Shown here one piece after another: positions 36,787 to 45,439 of a stretch of DNA of 64,000 bases (positions are counted from its first letter, which is position 1; each line of letters begins with the position of its first letter). The DNA is from Brevibacillus migulae (GTDB lineage: Bacteria > Bacillota > Bacilli > Brevibacillales > Brevibacillaceae), in contig NZ_SDKD01000020.1 of the NCBI RefSeq assembly GCF_004521915.1, forward strand, positions 22,395 to 86,394, given 5' to 3'. Position numbers and translations under genes: made by a program. The notes below the pieces were generated by a model. It made no database searches. It was given only the letters and a program-made list of their open reading frames with translations, and had not been told where the DNA came from.

Positions 36787-39700
36787 CTATTCTTCCAGAC
36801 TCGCTGTTTTCAGCTTGCGATTTGGCTTGAAGAATCGCGTCAGACGCTGGAAGCGCAGCGCGAAATCATCCAAGATGGTGTATACGACTGGAATGACAAC
36901 CAGCGTCAGCAAGGTCGAGAACAGCAAGCCGCCAATCACTACAGTGGCCATCGGCGCCTGGCTTTCTCCGCCTTCCCCCAGCCCCAAGCCAAGCGGCAAG
37001 AGACCGAGTACCGTACATAACGTCGTCATCAAAATCGGACGAAGACGAGTCGGGCCTGCGAGCAGGATAGACTCGGTACGGTCCATACCATCACGGCGCA
37101 GGATGTTGATGAAGTCAACCAGCACGATCGCATTGCGCACCACGATCCCTGCCAGCAGGATAATCCCGATATAGGCCGGGATGCTCAAGGTGCGTCCCGT
37201 GATGAACAAGCTGAAGCTTGCCCCGAAGAACGACAGCGGTACGGACAGCATGATCGACAATGGATAAATCATCGATTCAAATTGCGCTGCCAGGATGATG
37301 TACACCAGCACAATCGCCAGGACAAACGCCACGATCATGCTGCTGGTCGTTTCATCCATTTGCTGGTTTTGCCCCTGCTGCTCAATCACATAGCCGGGCG
37401 GAGTGGCAAAATTGGCGACGACTTGATTAATCCTATCCGTTACGGTTCCCAGATCGACGTTAGACGCTGTACTTGCCGTCACGTTGACTACCCGGGCTTG
37501 ATTGTAGCGTTGGATGGTTTGCGGACCGCTGGCCAGCGCGACTGTGGCCACGTCTTTTACCTGCACGACTTCCCCTTTGGAGGTGGTCATCGTCAGATTC
37601 TCAATATCCTGCATGCTTGGTTCTTGCTCTTTTTCATACGTCACGGTGACATCGATCTCTGTACCATCACGCTCGATCTTGGTGGCTACCTGATCTCTCA
37701 GCTCTGTCTGAATGGCGCTAGACAAAGAGGATTGGGTAACTCCAAGCGCGGCTGCTTTCACCCGATCGAGCACGACCTGGATTTCCGGACGGGATTCCTC
37801 CAGCGTATTATCGGCTTCCCGTACGCCTTCAACCTCACTGATCGCCGCAGTCAGCCGCTCAGCCACATCCTTCAACGTATCCGCGTCGTTACCACGGATC
37901 GCAAAGGAAATCGGGGATGAACCGCCCTGCGCGTTTTGACCGCCGCCGCCCAGACCTGGCATCATCATGCCGCCTGTTTCACTTACCCGCAAGCGCGCTC
38001 CCGGAAAACGATTCAGCTGGGTGCGCAAATCTTCTACGACTTCAGCCGTTGTTCGATCACGCTGCGACTCATCCTTCAAGATCAGCAAAAACGATGCCTG
38101 GTTCGTCGAAGCGTTATTGCCGCGTGTCGCATTCCCGGATCCCAAGCTTGCGAAAATCGTTTCGACTTCCGGTACCTGGGAGACAATCTCGTTGGCTTTG
38201 GTAAGCACTTCTCTCGTCTTCTCCAGTTCGGTACCATTTGGCAGGGAGATGGAGATATTCACTTGTCCCTGATCTCCCGATGGCATGAGCTCCGAACCGA
38301 TAAACGGCACAAGCCCTACCCCTGCTACGAGGGTTGCCAAGCCGATCGCCACGACGGATTTACGATGGCCGAGTGACCATGCCAGCACGCTGCGATAAAA
38401 GGCCAGCAGCTTGCTCTCCTTTTTCTCCAGATGCTCAGCCGTATGCTTCACATGAGCCGGTGTCCACTTTGCCGTCAGCATCGGGGTCACGGTCAGCGAT
38501 ACGACCAAGGATGCCAACAGGGCAAAGGATACGGTAATTCCCAAGTCTTTAAAGAGCTGTGCCGTTACCCCTTCCACAAAGACAATCGGGAAGAATACGG
38601 CTACGGTCGTCAAGGTAGCTGCAATAACCGGCATCGCCACTTCTTTTGTCCCTTTGACCGCTGCCTCTCTGATTGGCAGACCGGTCTCGCGGTGGCGGTG
38701 GATATTCTCCAGGACAACGATCGCGTCATCCACGATCATCCCGATCCCGAGCGTCAAACCGCCCAAACTCATCGTATTGATGGACATATCCGTAAAGAAC
38801 ATCAACGCAAAGGTCGCGATGACGGAAATCGGAATCGCCGTCCCGATGATCAAGGTATTGCTGACGCTGCGCAAAAAGATCCAGATGATCAGGATGGCGA
38901 GCACGCCCCCGATCAGGGTATCATGCACCAAGGTGTTGATCGATTGGCGGATATATTCCGATTGGTCGGAAATGTTCATGACGGCAATATCGGAAGTCAG
39001 GTTCTTTTTGATATTTTCCATTTCTTCATTGATGCCATCGACTACCGCGACTGTATTGGTTCCGGATTGCTTCATGATCGTCAAGGTGACCGTCGGATTC
39101 CCATCCATCGTGCTTTCAATGGAAACATCCTTATAGCCATCCGTGATGACCGCAATGTCTTCCAGGAAGATCTGCCCATCCTGGAGGGGGATGGATACTT
39201 TGCGAATGTCATCGATGGATTTAAATTTCCCGATGGAGCGGACTGTGTACGACGTTCCGCCCTCGGAGATCGTTCCTCCTGCAGCGTCATTGTTCTGGTT
39301 ATTCAGCTGCTGATTGATATTGGCAAGAGTGAGTCCATATTGCTCCAGCTTGCTTTTGTCGATCAAAATTTTCACTTCTCGTTCTAAACCGCCGGATACG
39401 GTCACCGAAGCGACGCCGTTTACCCGTTCCAGAAACGGAACGATCTGGTCTTCCACCAGCGTGCGCAGCTGATCCGCCCCCATGCTGGAGGAGATCGCCA
39501 TCGTGAGTACCGGCGTACTGTTCGGGTCAAACTGCATGACGGTTGGAGAGTCGACATCATCAGGCAGAGAGCGTTTGGCCCGCTCCACCTTTTGCGTAAT
39601 ATCCGTCAGCGCTTTGTCCAGATCGGCGCCATAATCAAACTCGACAATGACTTGTGACGAGCCTTCCCGCGAGGTGGATCGCACATATTTGATGCCTGCG

Positions 39701-39930
39701 ACCGTAGAAACCGCCTGTTCGAGCGGCTTGGTCACCAGATTCTCCATTTCCTCAGGACCGACACCCGAGTAGCTGGCGGACACTGCGAGCGTCGGAATTT
39801 CTATATCCGGATACAAGTCGATCGGAATCCGGTTAAGCGAGATGACCCCCAAGATGATCACAATGAGGACACCCATCATCACGGTTACGGGGCGACGAAT
39901 GGCACGATCAGAAATATGCATGGGGTTCAC
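36787..39930 (-). CDS. RND-family (HAE1/SwrC-like) efflux pump
   Basis: 1047 aa with 12 membrane helices and two large extracellular loops. The proton-relay acidic pair is in TM4 (GIGMIVDDAIVVLENIHRH), and the N-terminus MHISDRAIRRPVTVMMGVLIVIILG is typical. Gram-positive members such as SwrC (YerP) of B. subtilis export surfactin, long-chain lipids and antibiotics. It starts next to the adaptor stop, so the two form one operon. It may be controlled by the adjacent OmpR-type system. The substrate is unknown. Confidence 0.92.
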   Translation of the reverse strand: MNPMHISDRAIRRPVTVMMGVLIVIILGVISLNRIPIDLYPDIEIPTLAVSASYSGVGPEEMENLVTKPLEQAVSTVAGIKYVRSTSREGSSQVIVEFDYGADLDKALTDITQKVERAKRSLPDDVDSPTVMQFDPNSTPVLTMAISSSMGADQLRTLVEDQIVPFLERVNGVASVTVSGGLEREVKILIDKSKLEQYGLTLANINQQLNNQNNDAAGGTISEGGTSYTVRSIGKFKSIDDIRKVSIPLQDGQIFLEDIAVITDGYKDVSIESTMDGNPTVTLTIMKQSGTNTVAVVDGINEEMENIKKNLTSDIAVMNISDQSEYIRQSINTLVHDTLIGGVLAILIIWIFLRSVSNTLIIGTAIPISVIATFALMFFTDMSINTMSLGGLTLGIGMIVDDAIVVLENIHRHRETGLPIREAAVKGTKEVAMPVIAATLTTVAVFFPIVFVEGVTAQLFKDLGITVSFALLASLVVSLTVTPMLTAKWTPAHVKHTAEHLEKKESKLLAFYRSVLAWSLGHRKSVVAIGLATLVAGVGLVPFIGSELMPSGDQGQVNISISLPNGTELEKTREVLTKANEIVSQVPEVETIFASLGSGNATRGNNASTNQASFLLILKDESQRDRTTAEVVEDLRTQLNRFPGARLRVSETGGMMMPGLGGGGQNAQGGSSPISFAIRGNDADTLKDVAERLTAAISEVEGVREADNTLEESRPEIQVVLDRVKAAALGVTQSSLSSAIQTELRDQVATKIERDGTEIDVTVTYEKEQEPSMQDIENLTMTTSKGEVVQVKDVATVALASGPQTIQRYNQARVVNVTASTASNVDLGTVTDRINQVVANFATPPGYVIEQQGQNQQMDETTSSMIVAFVLAIVLVYIILAAQFESMIYPLSIMLSVPLSFFGASFSLFITGRTLSIPAYIGIILLAGIVVRNAIVLVDFINILRRDGMDRTESILLAGPTRLRPILMTTLCTVLGLLPLGLGLGEGGESQAPMATVVIGGLLFSTLLTLVVIPVVYTILDDFALRFQRLTRFFKPNRKLKTASLEE

Positions 39931-41346
39931 CTACCCTTGTGTGCTGGCTTGAGGCTGTTGCTGTTGGCCGCCTGCCCCTGGATTGCCTTGCCCTTGGTTG
40001 CCTTGTCCCTGATTGCCTTGTCCTTGTCCTTGCCCTTGCTGCTGGCCATTTCCTTGACCGTTTTGCTGGCGCTTGCCTTTTTGGCCCTGGGTATTTACTG
40101 GTTGATTCGGATCGATCACGGTGACAGTAGCGCCGTCAGAGAGCGTATTCTGGCCTTTTACGACAACGGATTCCGAACCCGCCAATCCTTTTAGCACCTC
40201 TACCTTTTCACCATCAGATTCACCAAGCTCCACCTGCACCTGCTTCGCTTTTTCCTGCTCAACAACAAACACGTAGTTTTCCTTGTTTTTGGATATGACC
40301 GCCTCACGCGGTACGACCAACGCTTTATGTAGTTCTCCTGTCATCTCTACAGAAGCAATCATGCCTACTTTTAAGGTAAGATCGGGATTCGGGATCTGGA
40401 TCTCGATCGGATAGGATTTCGTATCGTCGGCCAATGGACTGACCGAGGTAATGGTTCCTTTTGTGTTTACATTGGCAGATGGAATGTTGACCTCGACCGT
40501 TTGCCCATTCTTGAACATGCCGACTTGGGACTCGGTCGCCTGCGTTTTCACTTTCATCGTGGACAGATTGATTAATGTCGTCACTTCCGTACTGGTGGAA
40601 ATGTTGCTGCCCACCGTGATCGGCAATGTTCCGACGATGCCATCGATCGGTGCCTTGACCACCAGATTGCTCGCATCCAGCTGCGCCAGCTGATAATCAG
40701 CCTGTGCCTGTTTCAAAGTAGCCGTCGCGGAATCCAACTCAGCCTTGGTTGGACCTTTTTGGTCCGTTTTCAGCTTTTGCTTTTGGTTTTCCAGACTCGT
40801 GGTTGCACTCACCAGCGCGTCTTTTGCCTGCTCATACTCTGCAACAGAAATAGCGCCTTCCTTGTAGAGCGCTTCGGTCCGTTCCAATTCTTTTTTCGCA
40901 GCGTTATACTTGTTCTGCATTTCTGCGAGCGTATTTTGTGTCTGCTGCACCGTCTCTTCAGGCGTACCCTCCAAGACCTCGGCATATCTCGCCTGTGCGG
41001 ATAACAGAGATGCCTGGGAGCGCTGCAGCTGGATGCCGGCTTCTTGCTCGTCCAGCGTCACCAACGGCTGTCCCGCTTTGACCTGATCCCCGATGTTCAC
41101 GTGGATCTGTTTCACCCGTCCCGATGCTTTCGGAGTGACACTTACTTGCTGGGTCGCTTCCAGACGCCCGCTGAGAGAAAGCTTAATGCCAAAATCTTCT
41201 GTGGCTGCTTTCTTCACTTCAACCGGAACGGCACGCTGGGACATGCCCATTCTTCCGGCCTGACCGGTTTGCTGCGAGGAGCAGCCTGCAATCAAACCAA
41301 GAACCATAACCGATAAAGCAACCGTCTTGAAATTGCTCAGTCTCAA
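39931..41346 (-). CDS. Lipoprotein RND efflux adaptor (membrane fusion protein)
   Basis: 471 aa, starting at a TTG with AGGAGG 8 nt upstream. The lipobox IAGCSS gives C22, so it is anchored to the outer face of the membrane. Family order is biotinyl-lipoyl half (RVKQIHVNIGDQVKAGQPLVTLD), a long coiled-coil hairpin (about 105-225), the second lipoyl half (IDGIVGTLPITVGSNIS), then beta-barrel domains. The last 45 residues are a low-complexity Gly/Gln/Asn tail not needed in the family. It works with the RND pump encoded just downstream. Confidence 0.9.
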   Translation of the reverse strand: MRLSNFKTVALSVMVLGLIAGCSSQQTGQAGRMGMSQRAVPVEVKKAATEDFGIKLSLSGRLEATQQVSVTPKASGRVKQIHVNIGDQVKAGQPLVTLDEQEAGIQLQRSQASLLSAQARYAEVLEGTPEETVQQTQNTLAEMQNKYNAAKKELERTEALYKEGAISVAEYEQAKDALVSATTSLENQKQKLKTDQKGPTKAELDSATATLKQAQADYQLAQLDASNLVVKAPIDGIVGTLPITVGSNISTSTEVTTLINLSTMKVKTQATESQVGMFKNGQTVEVNIPSANVNTKGTITSVSPLADDTKSYPIEIQIPNPDLTLKVGMIASVEMTGELHKALVVPREAVISKNKENYVFVVEQEKAKQVQVELGESDGEKVEVLKGLAGSESVVVKGQNTLSDGATVTVIDPNQPVNTQGQKGKRQQNGQGNGQQQGQGQGQGNQGQGNQGQGNPGAGGQQQQPQASTQG

Positions 41347-41460
41347 TCTAGCTTCCTCCTTCTCCTTCTATCACTAGCACTTATTAGTCCAAAAGACACA
41401 CTATGAATCCATTAAACCATTTTTTTCTTTGAAACAAATTTGAGAGTGGGTACCGTGAAA

Positions 41461-41489
41461 GAAAGCAGGTGAACAGGCCACCTGCTTTC
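41461..41489 (-). terminator. Terminator of the four-repeat protein gene
   Basis: GAAAGCAGGTG and CACCTGCTTTC form a perfect 11-bp stem with a 7-nt loop, 10 bp past the stop. Confidence 0.82.
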
Positions 41490-41499
41490 GTCGTTGCTT

Positions 41500-42680
41500 T
41501 TACTCTGCTACGGTTTTTTCTTCCGTTTTTTCATGCTTGCTTTCTACCATTTTTTTGATCGATTCTTCCAGGTTTGCTTTCTTTTGATCGGCTTGCTCTT
41601 GCGTCAGCTTGCCATCCTTCACTGCTTGTGCCAATTGCTCCTCACGCTGGGTTGTCAACAAATCGATCACGTCATCCACATCTACGCCTTGGGCTTGCGC
41701 TAACTCAGCGAGGGATTGGCCCGCTTTCATGGCTTCCCGCAGTTGTTCTGCGGTCAGATTGAGCAGCTTCAGCAGGTCTTCATTCTCTTTCAGATGAAAG
41801 CCGCCGCCAAATCCTTTTCCTTGGTGCGTATTTTCAATTAAGCTCTTGATTTTCTCAGCAGCATTTTCGCTCATTTTATCGGCTTGCTCTTGGGTCAGCT
41901 TGCCTGCCTTGACTGCTTCAGCCAGCTTTTCCTCCTGCTGCTTCGTCAGCAAGTCGATCAGTTTGTCTTCCTCAACACCCTGCGCTTCTGCGATGGTCGC
42001 CAGAGATTTGCCGGTTTGCAGCTCTTCCTTCAGCTTGTCGGCGTCGAGATTCAACAGCTTCAGCAAGTCTTCGTTATCATTCAGCTTGAAGCCGAAGCCC
42101 ATGCCGCCTCTTCCTTGAAACGGATTTTCCACCAAGCTGGCGATCATTTGATCCAGCTTTTCACGTTGTGCGTCCGCTTGCTCTTGGGTCAGCTTGCCTG
42201 CGCTTACCATCTCGGCCAACCGTTCTTCATGCTTCTTGGTCAACAGGTCGATCACGTCATCCACATCTACTCCCTGAGCTTCCGCGATCTCTTTCAGCGA
42301 TTTGCCTGCCTTTTGCTGTTCTTGCAGCTCTTCAGCCGTGAGCTTCAGCAGCTTCAGCAGGTCTTCGTTGTTCGCAAAGTGACCGCCACCCACAAAGCCC
42401 TTTCCGCCTGGGCCGAAGCCGGTGCCTTCGAGCATTTTCTTAGCCATCTCTTCGAGGTTTTCTTCTTGCTTATCGGCTTGCTCCTGTGTCAGCTTGCCAG
42501 CTTTCACTTTTTGGGCCAGACGCTCTTGCTGCTGCTTCACCAGCAGATCAACCACTTCGTCTTCCGAAGCTCCCTGTGCCTCGATGATTTGCGCCAGCGT
42601 TTTGCCTTCTTTCAATTGGGCCTGCAGCTCTTCTGCAGAGAGATTCAACAAGGAGAGAAGTTCTTCATTGTTGGCAAACA
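41500..42680 (-). repeat. Four direct repeats of about 290 bp inside the secreted protein gene
   Basis: Four in-frame units encode the LLxLLxLxAEEL...GKLTQEQAD pattern. The segment coding GKLTQEQAD recurs near-identically as AGCTTGCCTGCCTTGAC-like stretches on the plus strand. The units are similar enough to recombine, so copy number could vary between strains. Confidence 0.8.
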
Positions 42681-42843
42681 TGCTGCCTCGGCCCAGGTGT
42701 TTTCCTTGATCTGCTTTTTGCTGAACAGTGGTTGCCGCGGCGCTTTGATCTTCCGCTGCCGCATAAGCTGCTCCCAAGCCTCCTACGCTTAAAGCCAGCG
42801 CCATGGCGCCTACGAGCATTTTTACTTTTTTCGTACTAAACAT
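41500..42843 (-). CDS. Secreted four-repeat helical protein (YckD/DUF2680-like)
   Basis: 447 aa from ATG 42843 (AAAGGA 7 nt upstream; an ATG at 42852 overlaps the RBS). A signal peptide (about 1-29, AAYAAAE) is followed by four tandem units of roughly 90-97 aa. Each has the pattern NEDLLKLLNLTAEEL, GKSLAEIAEAQGVD, DLLTKQ and AGKLTQEQADK, separated by Gly/Phe-rich linkers (for example GKGFGGGFH). Helical content and charge are high; no cysteine is seen. Related short proteins usually have one or two units. The function is unknown; it lies next to the RND efflux genes but has its own terminator. Confidence 0.85.
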   Translation of the reverse strand: MFSTKKVKMLVGAMALALSVGGLGAAYAAAEDQSAAATTVQQKADQGKHLGRGSMFANNEELLSLLNLSAEELQAQLKEGKTLAQIIEAQGASEDEVVDLLVKQQQERLAQKVKAGKLTQEQADKQEENLEEMAKKMLEGTGFGPGGKGFVGGGHFANNEDLLKLLKLTAEELQEQQKAGKSLKEIAEAQGVDVDDVIDLLTKKHEERLAEMVSAGKLTQEQADAQREKLDQMIASLVENPFQGRGGMGFGFKLNDNEDLLKLLNLDADKLKEELQTGKSLATIAEAQGVEEDKLIDLLTKQQEEKLAEAVKAGKLTQEQADKMSENAAEKIKSLIENTHQGKGFGGGFHLKENEDLLKLLNLTAEQLREAMKAGQSLAELAQAQGVDVDDVIDLLTTQREEQLAQAVKDGKLTQEQADQKKANLEESIKKMVESKHEKTEEKTVAE

Positions 42844-42963
42844 ATGGATCATCCTTTCAGATTGAGTTTGTTTGTCCTAGTCACAGCTTTAGTGTACTTT
42901 TGGAATTTTTGTTTTCCCTTTGAGAAGTGTGGAAAACTTTTGGAAATGTGGTGGGAAAATAAA

Positions 42964-43001
42964 AAAGCCTGAATCAGTGGCGTTTCCCCTGATCAGGCTT
43001 T
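42964..43001 (-). terminator. Terminator of the XRE-cupin (pseudo)gene
   Basis: AAAGCCTGA and TCAGGCTTT form a perfect 9-bp stem, with flanking A/T runs, 19 bp past the downstream stop of the XRE-cupin frame. Confidence 0.8.
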
Positions 43002-43019
43002 CAACGAAACAATTTATTT

Positions 43020-43574
43020 TTATGAATTCGCATCGATCACCACAAAATAAACGCAGTCTCCGTCTCCCACGTTTTCCATGCGGTGAAGCTGATCCAGCTC
43101 GAAGGCAAAGGAATCCCCTGCCTCCAGCCGATAGCTTTTTTGCTCAGCCAAAATAATTAGCAGTGATCCTTCCACCAGATGCAGATATTCCTTTCCTCCC
43201 TATTCGTGAGCGGGGAGCGTACCCGTGCTTTTTCCAGGCGGGAGGATGCACCGCAAAAACTCAATGCCTTTAGAGGGAAAGGCAGGCGAGAGCAGCGTCC
43301 GCTGACAGCCGGTCGCTTGGTCGAAAACTTGCTGGGCCTGCTCCTTCCTGATCACGATCGCTTCCTTTTCCTCTGTCTCGCCAATGAGATGGCTGACCTT
43401 CGTTTCCAAAGCCGCCGCAATTTGCCAGAGAACTTGGATGGTCGGGTTTTTCTCATCCCGCTCCATTTGCGAAAGCATGGAACGGCTCACCCCCGATCGC
43501 TCGGATAGCTCCAGCAGCGTGTAGCCTTTCGCATCCCGAAATTCCCGCAATCTTTTTCCTAACGATAACGTCAA
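43020..43574 (-). pseudogene. XRE-family regulator with cupin domain, split by an in-frame TAG
   Basis: Starting at TTG 43574 (GGGAG upstream), the frame gives an XRE helix-turn-helix (residues 1-65: LREFRDAKGYTLLELSERSG, SRSMLSQMERDEKNPT) and the first half of a cupin ending LPAHE. TAG follows at 43200-43202. The same frame continues without shift for another 59 codons to the TAA at 43020, encoding the rest of the cupin (GGKEYLHLVEGSLLIILAEQ, FAFELDQLHRMEN). The full product would be about 184 aa, the normal size for this family. A single nonsense change is the simplest reading. The truncated 124-aa product keeps its DNA-binding domain. Confidence 0.85.
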
Positions 43575-43610
43575 CCGTCATCACACTCCCGACTTTTCAG
43601 CAGATGGTTA

Positions 43611-44729
43611 TCAGGCGGCTGTATCCCCGTTATCTGTCTTCCTCCTATTTACTCGGCGTAAATACCAGCGAATACAGGCGGTGAAAACCGTCACGATAAA
43701 CAGCACCCGGAACAGTTGAAACGCTGTGACCATCAACGGATCCGATCCGATGGCCAATGCCGTCAAACTCATCTCGGCAATGCCGCCAGGTGCGGTGGCC
43801 AGCATGCTCGTGAACAGATGAATGCCTGAGGAATAAGCGAGCGCGATACCTAACGTGATGCTCAGACCGGATAAGAGCAGCGCGTGAAAGAAGCCTGCCA
43901 CAAACAGCTTTCGGTATTGCAGGACCTCATCCCTTTTGAATTCTACCCCGATACTGATGCCGATCGCGATCTGCGCTGCATTGACCAGCCAGCTGGCCAT
44001 GCCGTGCATCCCGTCCGAGAAAGCAGGACTTACAGAAAAGAGAGCTGCCACAAACAACGGCCCCAGCAAAAACGCCGCCGGCACCCGAAGCTTTGTCGCC
44101 AAAAAGGCACCTATGGCAGACACCGCGAGCAAGCCAACCGTTGTCCACCATCCAAGCACCTGATTCCCGCCGCTTACAGCAGGGAGAGCCGCCTTATGCG
44201 ACAAAAAGGTGACCAGAAAAGGGGTCAGCATCACAATCACGACAATGCGAATGGAGTGAAACATGGAAATAATCTGGAGATTCCCTCCCTGGCTTTGGCC
44301 GAGCGTCACCATCTCCGACAGTCCGCCGGGAATGTTGCTAAAAATCGAGGTCGTCAAATCGACCCGATACACCCGATGGACAATCCACGCATTGAGCATG
44401 CCGAACAGCAGCGTGAAAATCGTCGCCACCAGCATCTCCCCGATATGCTGCGTCATCATCTGCCATATTTCCGGTGTAATCCGCAATCCGAGCACAATCC
44501 CCACTACGATCAGACCCGCCTTGCGGAAATAACCGGGGATCCACAGCTTGTCAAACCCAAGCAGGATACAGGCCACCATCGCCAGCAAAGGCCCGAGCAG
44601 CCACGGCAGGGGGGTATGCATCCACGAAAAGACCGCTCCTCCTGCTGATGCAATCAAAAAAGTGAGGAACAAGCGGATTCCCTTGGGGAAATTACGAAAA
44701 TCGGATCGCCATTTCTCTAGCTGATTCAT
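43611..44729 (-). CDS. AbrB-family (ammonia-monooxygenase-like, duplicated domain) membrane protein
   Basis: 372 aa with about 10 membrane helices in two related halves; GALPWLLGPL-type signatures occur twice (TPLPWLLGPLLAMVACILLG near 35 and VPAAFLLGPLFVAALF near 210). This putative transporter family is named AbrB after an E. coli protein and is unrelated to the Bacillus DNA-binding AbrB. Members often lie beside tricarboxylate transport genes. It starts 2 bp after the CitT-like regulator stop, so it is translationally linked to the citrate sensor system. Confidence 0.82.
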   Translation of the reverse strand: MNQLEKWRSDFRNFPKGIRLFLTFLIASAGGAVFSWMHTPLPWLLGPLLAMVACILLGFDKLWIPGYFRKAGLIVVGIVLGLRITPEIWQMMTQHIGEMLVATIFTLLFGMLNAWIVHRVYRVDLTTSIFSNIPGGLSEMVTLGQSQGGNLQIISMFHSIRIVVIVMLTPFLVTFLSHKAALPAVSGGNQVLGWWTTVGLLAVSAIGAFLATKLRVPAAFLLGPLFVAALFSVSPAFSDGMHGMASWLVNAAQIAIGISIGVEFKRDEVLQYRKLFVAGFFHALLLSGLSITLGIALAYSSGIHLFTSMLATAPGGIAEMSLTALAIGSDPLMVTAFQLFRVLFIVTVFTACIRWYLRRVNRRKTDNGDTAA

Positions 44730-44731
44730 GC

Positions 44732-45439
44732 TTACACCCTCCGATAAACCCGTTCTGGACGTCCCACGACGCCATAAACAAGATCGGCCCTGGCCTCTCC
44801 TTTAAGGACTAGATACTCCAAATATCGGCGCGACGTGGATCGGCTTGTCCCGATCTCTTGGCTGACCAGCTCGGTCGTCAGCTCCCCCGTTTGCTTCAGC
44901 AAGGCGGATACCTTTTCCAGCGTGATTTTATCGATGCCCTTCACGTAGGGCAGCTCTTTTTGCCCCTTCAGGCCCCCTGCTTTCATCAGCATATCGATCT
45001 CGTCCTGACTGATGTGTTCGTTCTCTTCCTTGAACGACCGCAGCTTGCTTCTGAACTCACGATATTGATGCAGCGTCTGCTGAAGCCTCTCGAAAATCAA
45101 TGGCTTGGTTAAAAAATCGAATACGCCCAAACGGATGGCTTCCACCACCGTATCCACTTCCTTGGCAGCCGTCATCATGATGACGTCCGTGTCATAGTGG
45201 CGTTCCTTCACATAGGACAATATCGACAGTCCGTTCATATCAGGAAAATAAATATCGAGGAGAATCAAGTCTGGCTGGAGGATATCCAGCTGTTCCTTGG
45301 CTTCCAGCTCATTCGCCGCGATGCCGACGACATGGAAACCCTTCACTTTTTCTACAAACAGCCGATTCACCTCGGCGATCCGCAAATCATCTTCAATGAT
45401 CAGGACGTGGAACGTCTGCTCCTGCTCTGTGAGCTTCAT
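44732..45439 (-). CDS. citT: CitT-like response regulator (DcuR/CitB family)
   Basis: 235 aa from ATG 45439 (GGAGGG upstream), overlapping the end of the kinase gene. The receiver domain (about 10-130) has the phospho-acceptor in LILLDIYFPDMNG. The C-terminal domain ends with a winged-helix recognition segment, SQEIGTSRSTSRRYLEYLV. This is the layout of CitT/DcuR/MalR regulators for citrate and C4-dicarboxylates. The target is probably the citM promoter upstream on the same strand. Confidence 0.88.
   Translation of the reverse strand: MKLTEQEQTFHVLIIEDDLRIAEVNRLFVEKVKGFHVVGIAANELEAKEQLDILQPDLILLDIYFPDMNGLSILSYVKERHYDTDVIMMTAAKEVDTVVEAIRLGVFDFLTKPLIFERLQQTLHQYREFRSKLRSFKEENEHISQDEIDMLMKAGGLKGQKELPYVKGIDKITLEKVSALLKQTGELTTELVSQEIGTSRSTSRRYLEYLVLKGEARADLVYGVVGRPERVYRRV

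Noticed and set aside
39933-40080. Gly/Gln-rich coding tract in the RND adaptor as a possible separate repeat element.
   Set aside because: It is a low-complexity C-terminal tail of the adaptor, in frame and without mobile-element features.
23127-43202. Two in-frame TAG codons (23127 and 43200) as a sign of amber recoding or pyrrolysine use.
   Set aside because: TAG is also the natural stop of intact genes here (for example at 17370 and 19302), and the two interrupted proteins are regulators with no expected need for recoding. Independent nonsense mutations are simpler.
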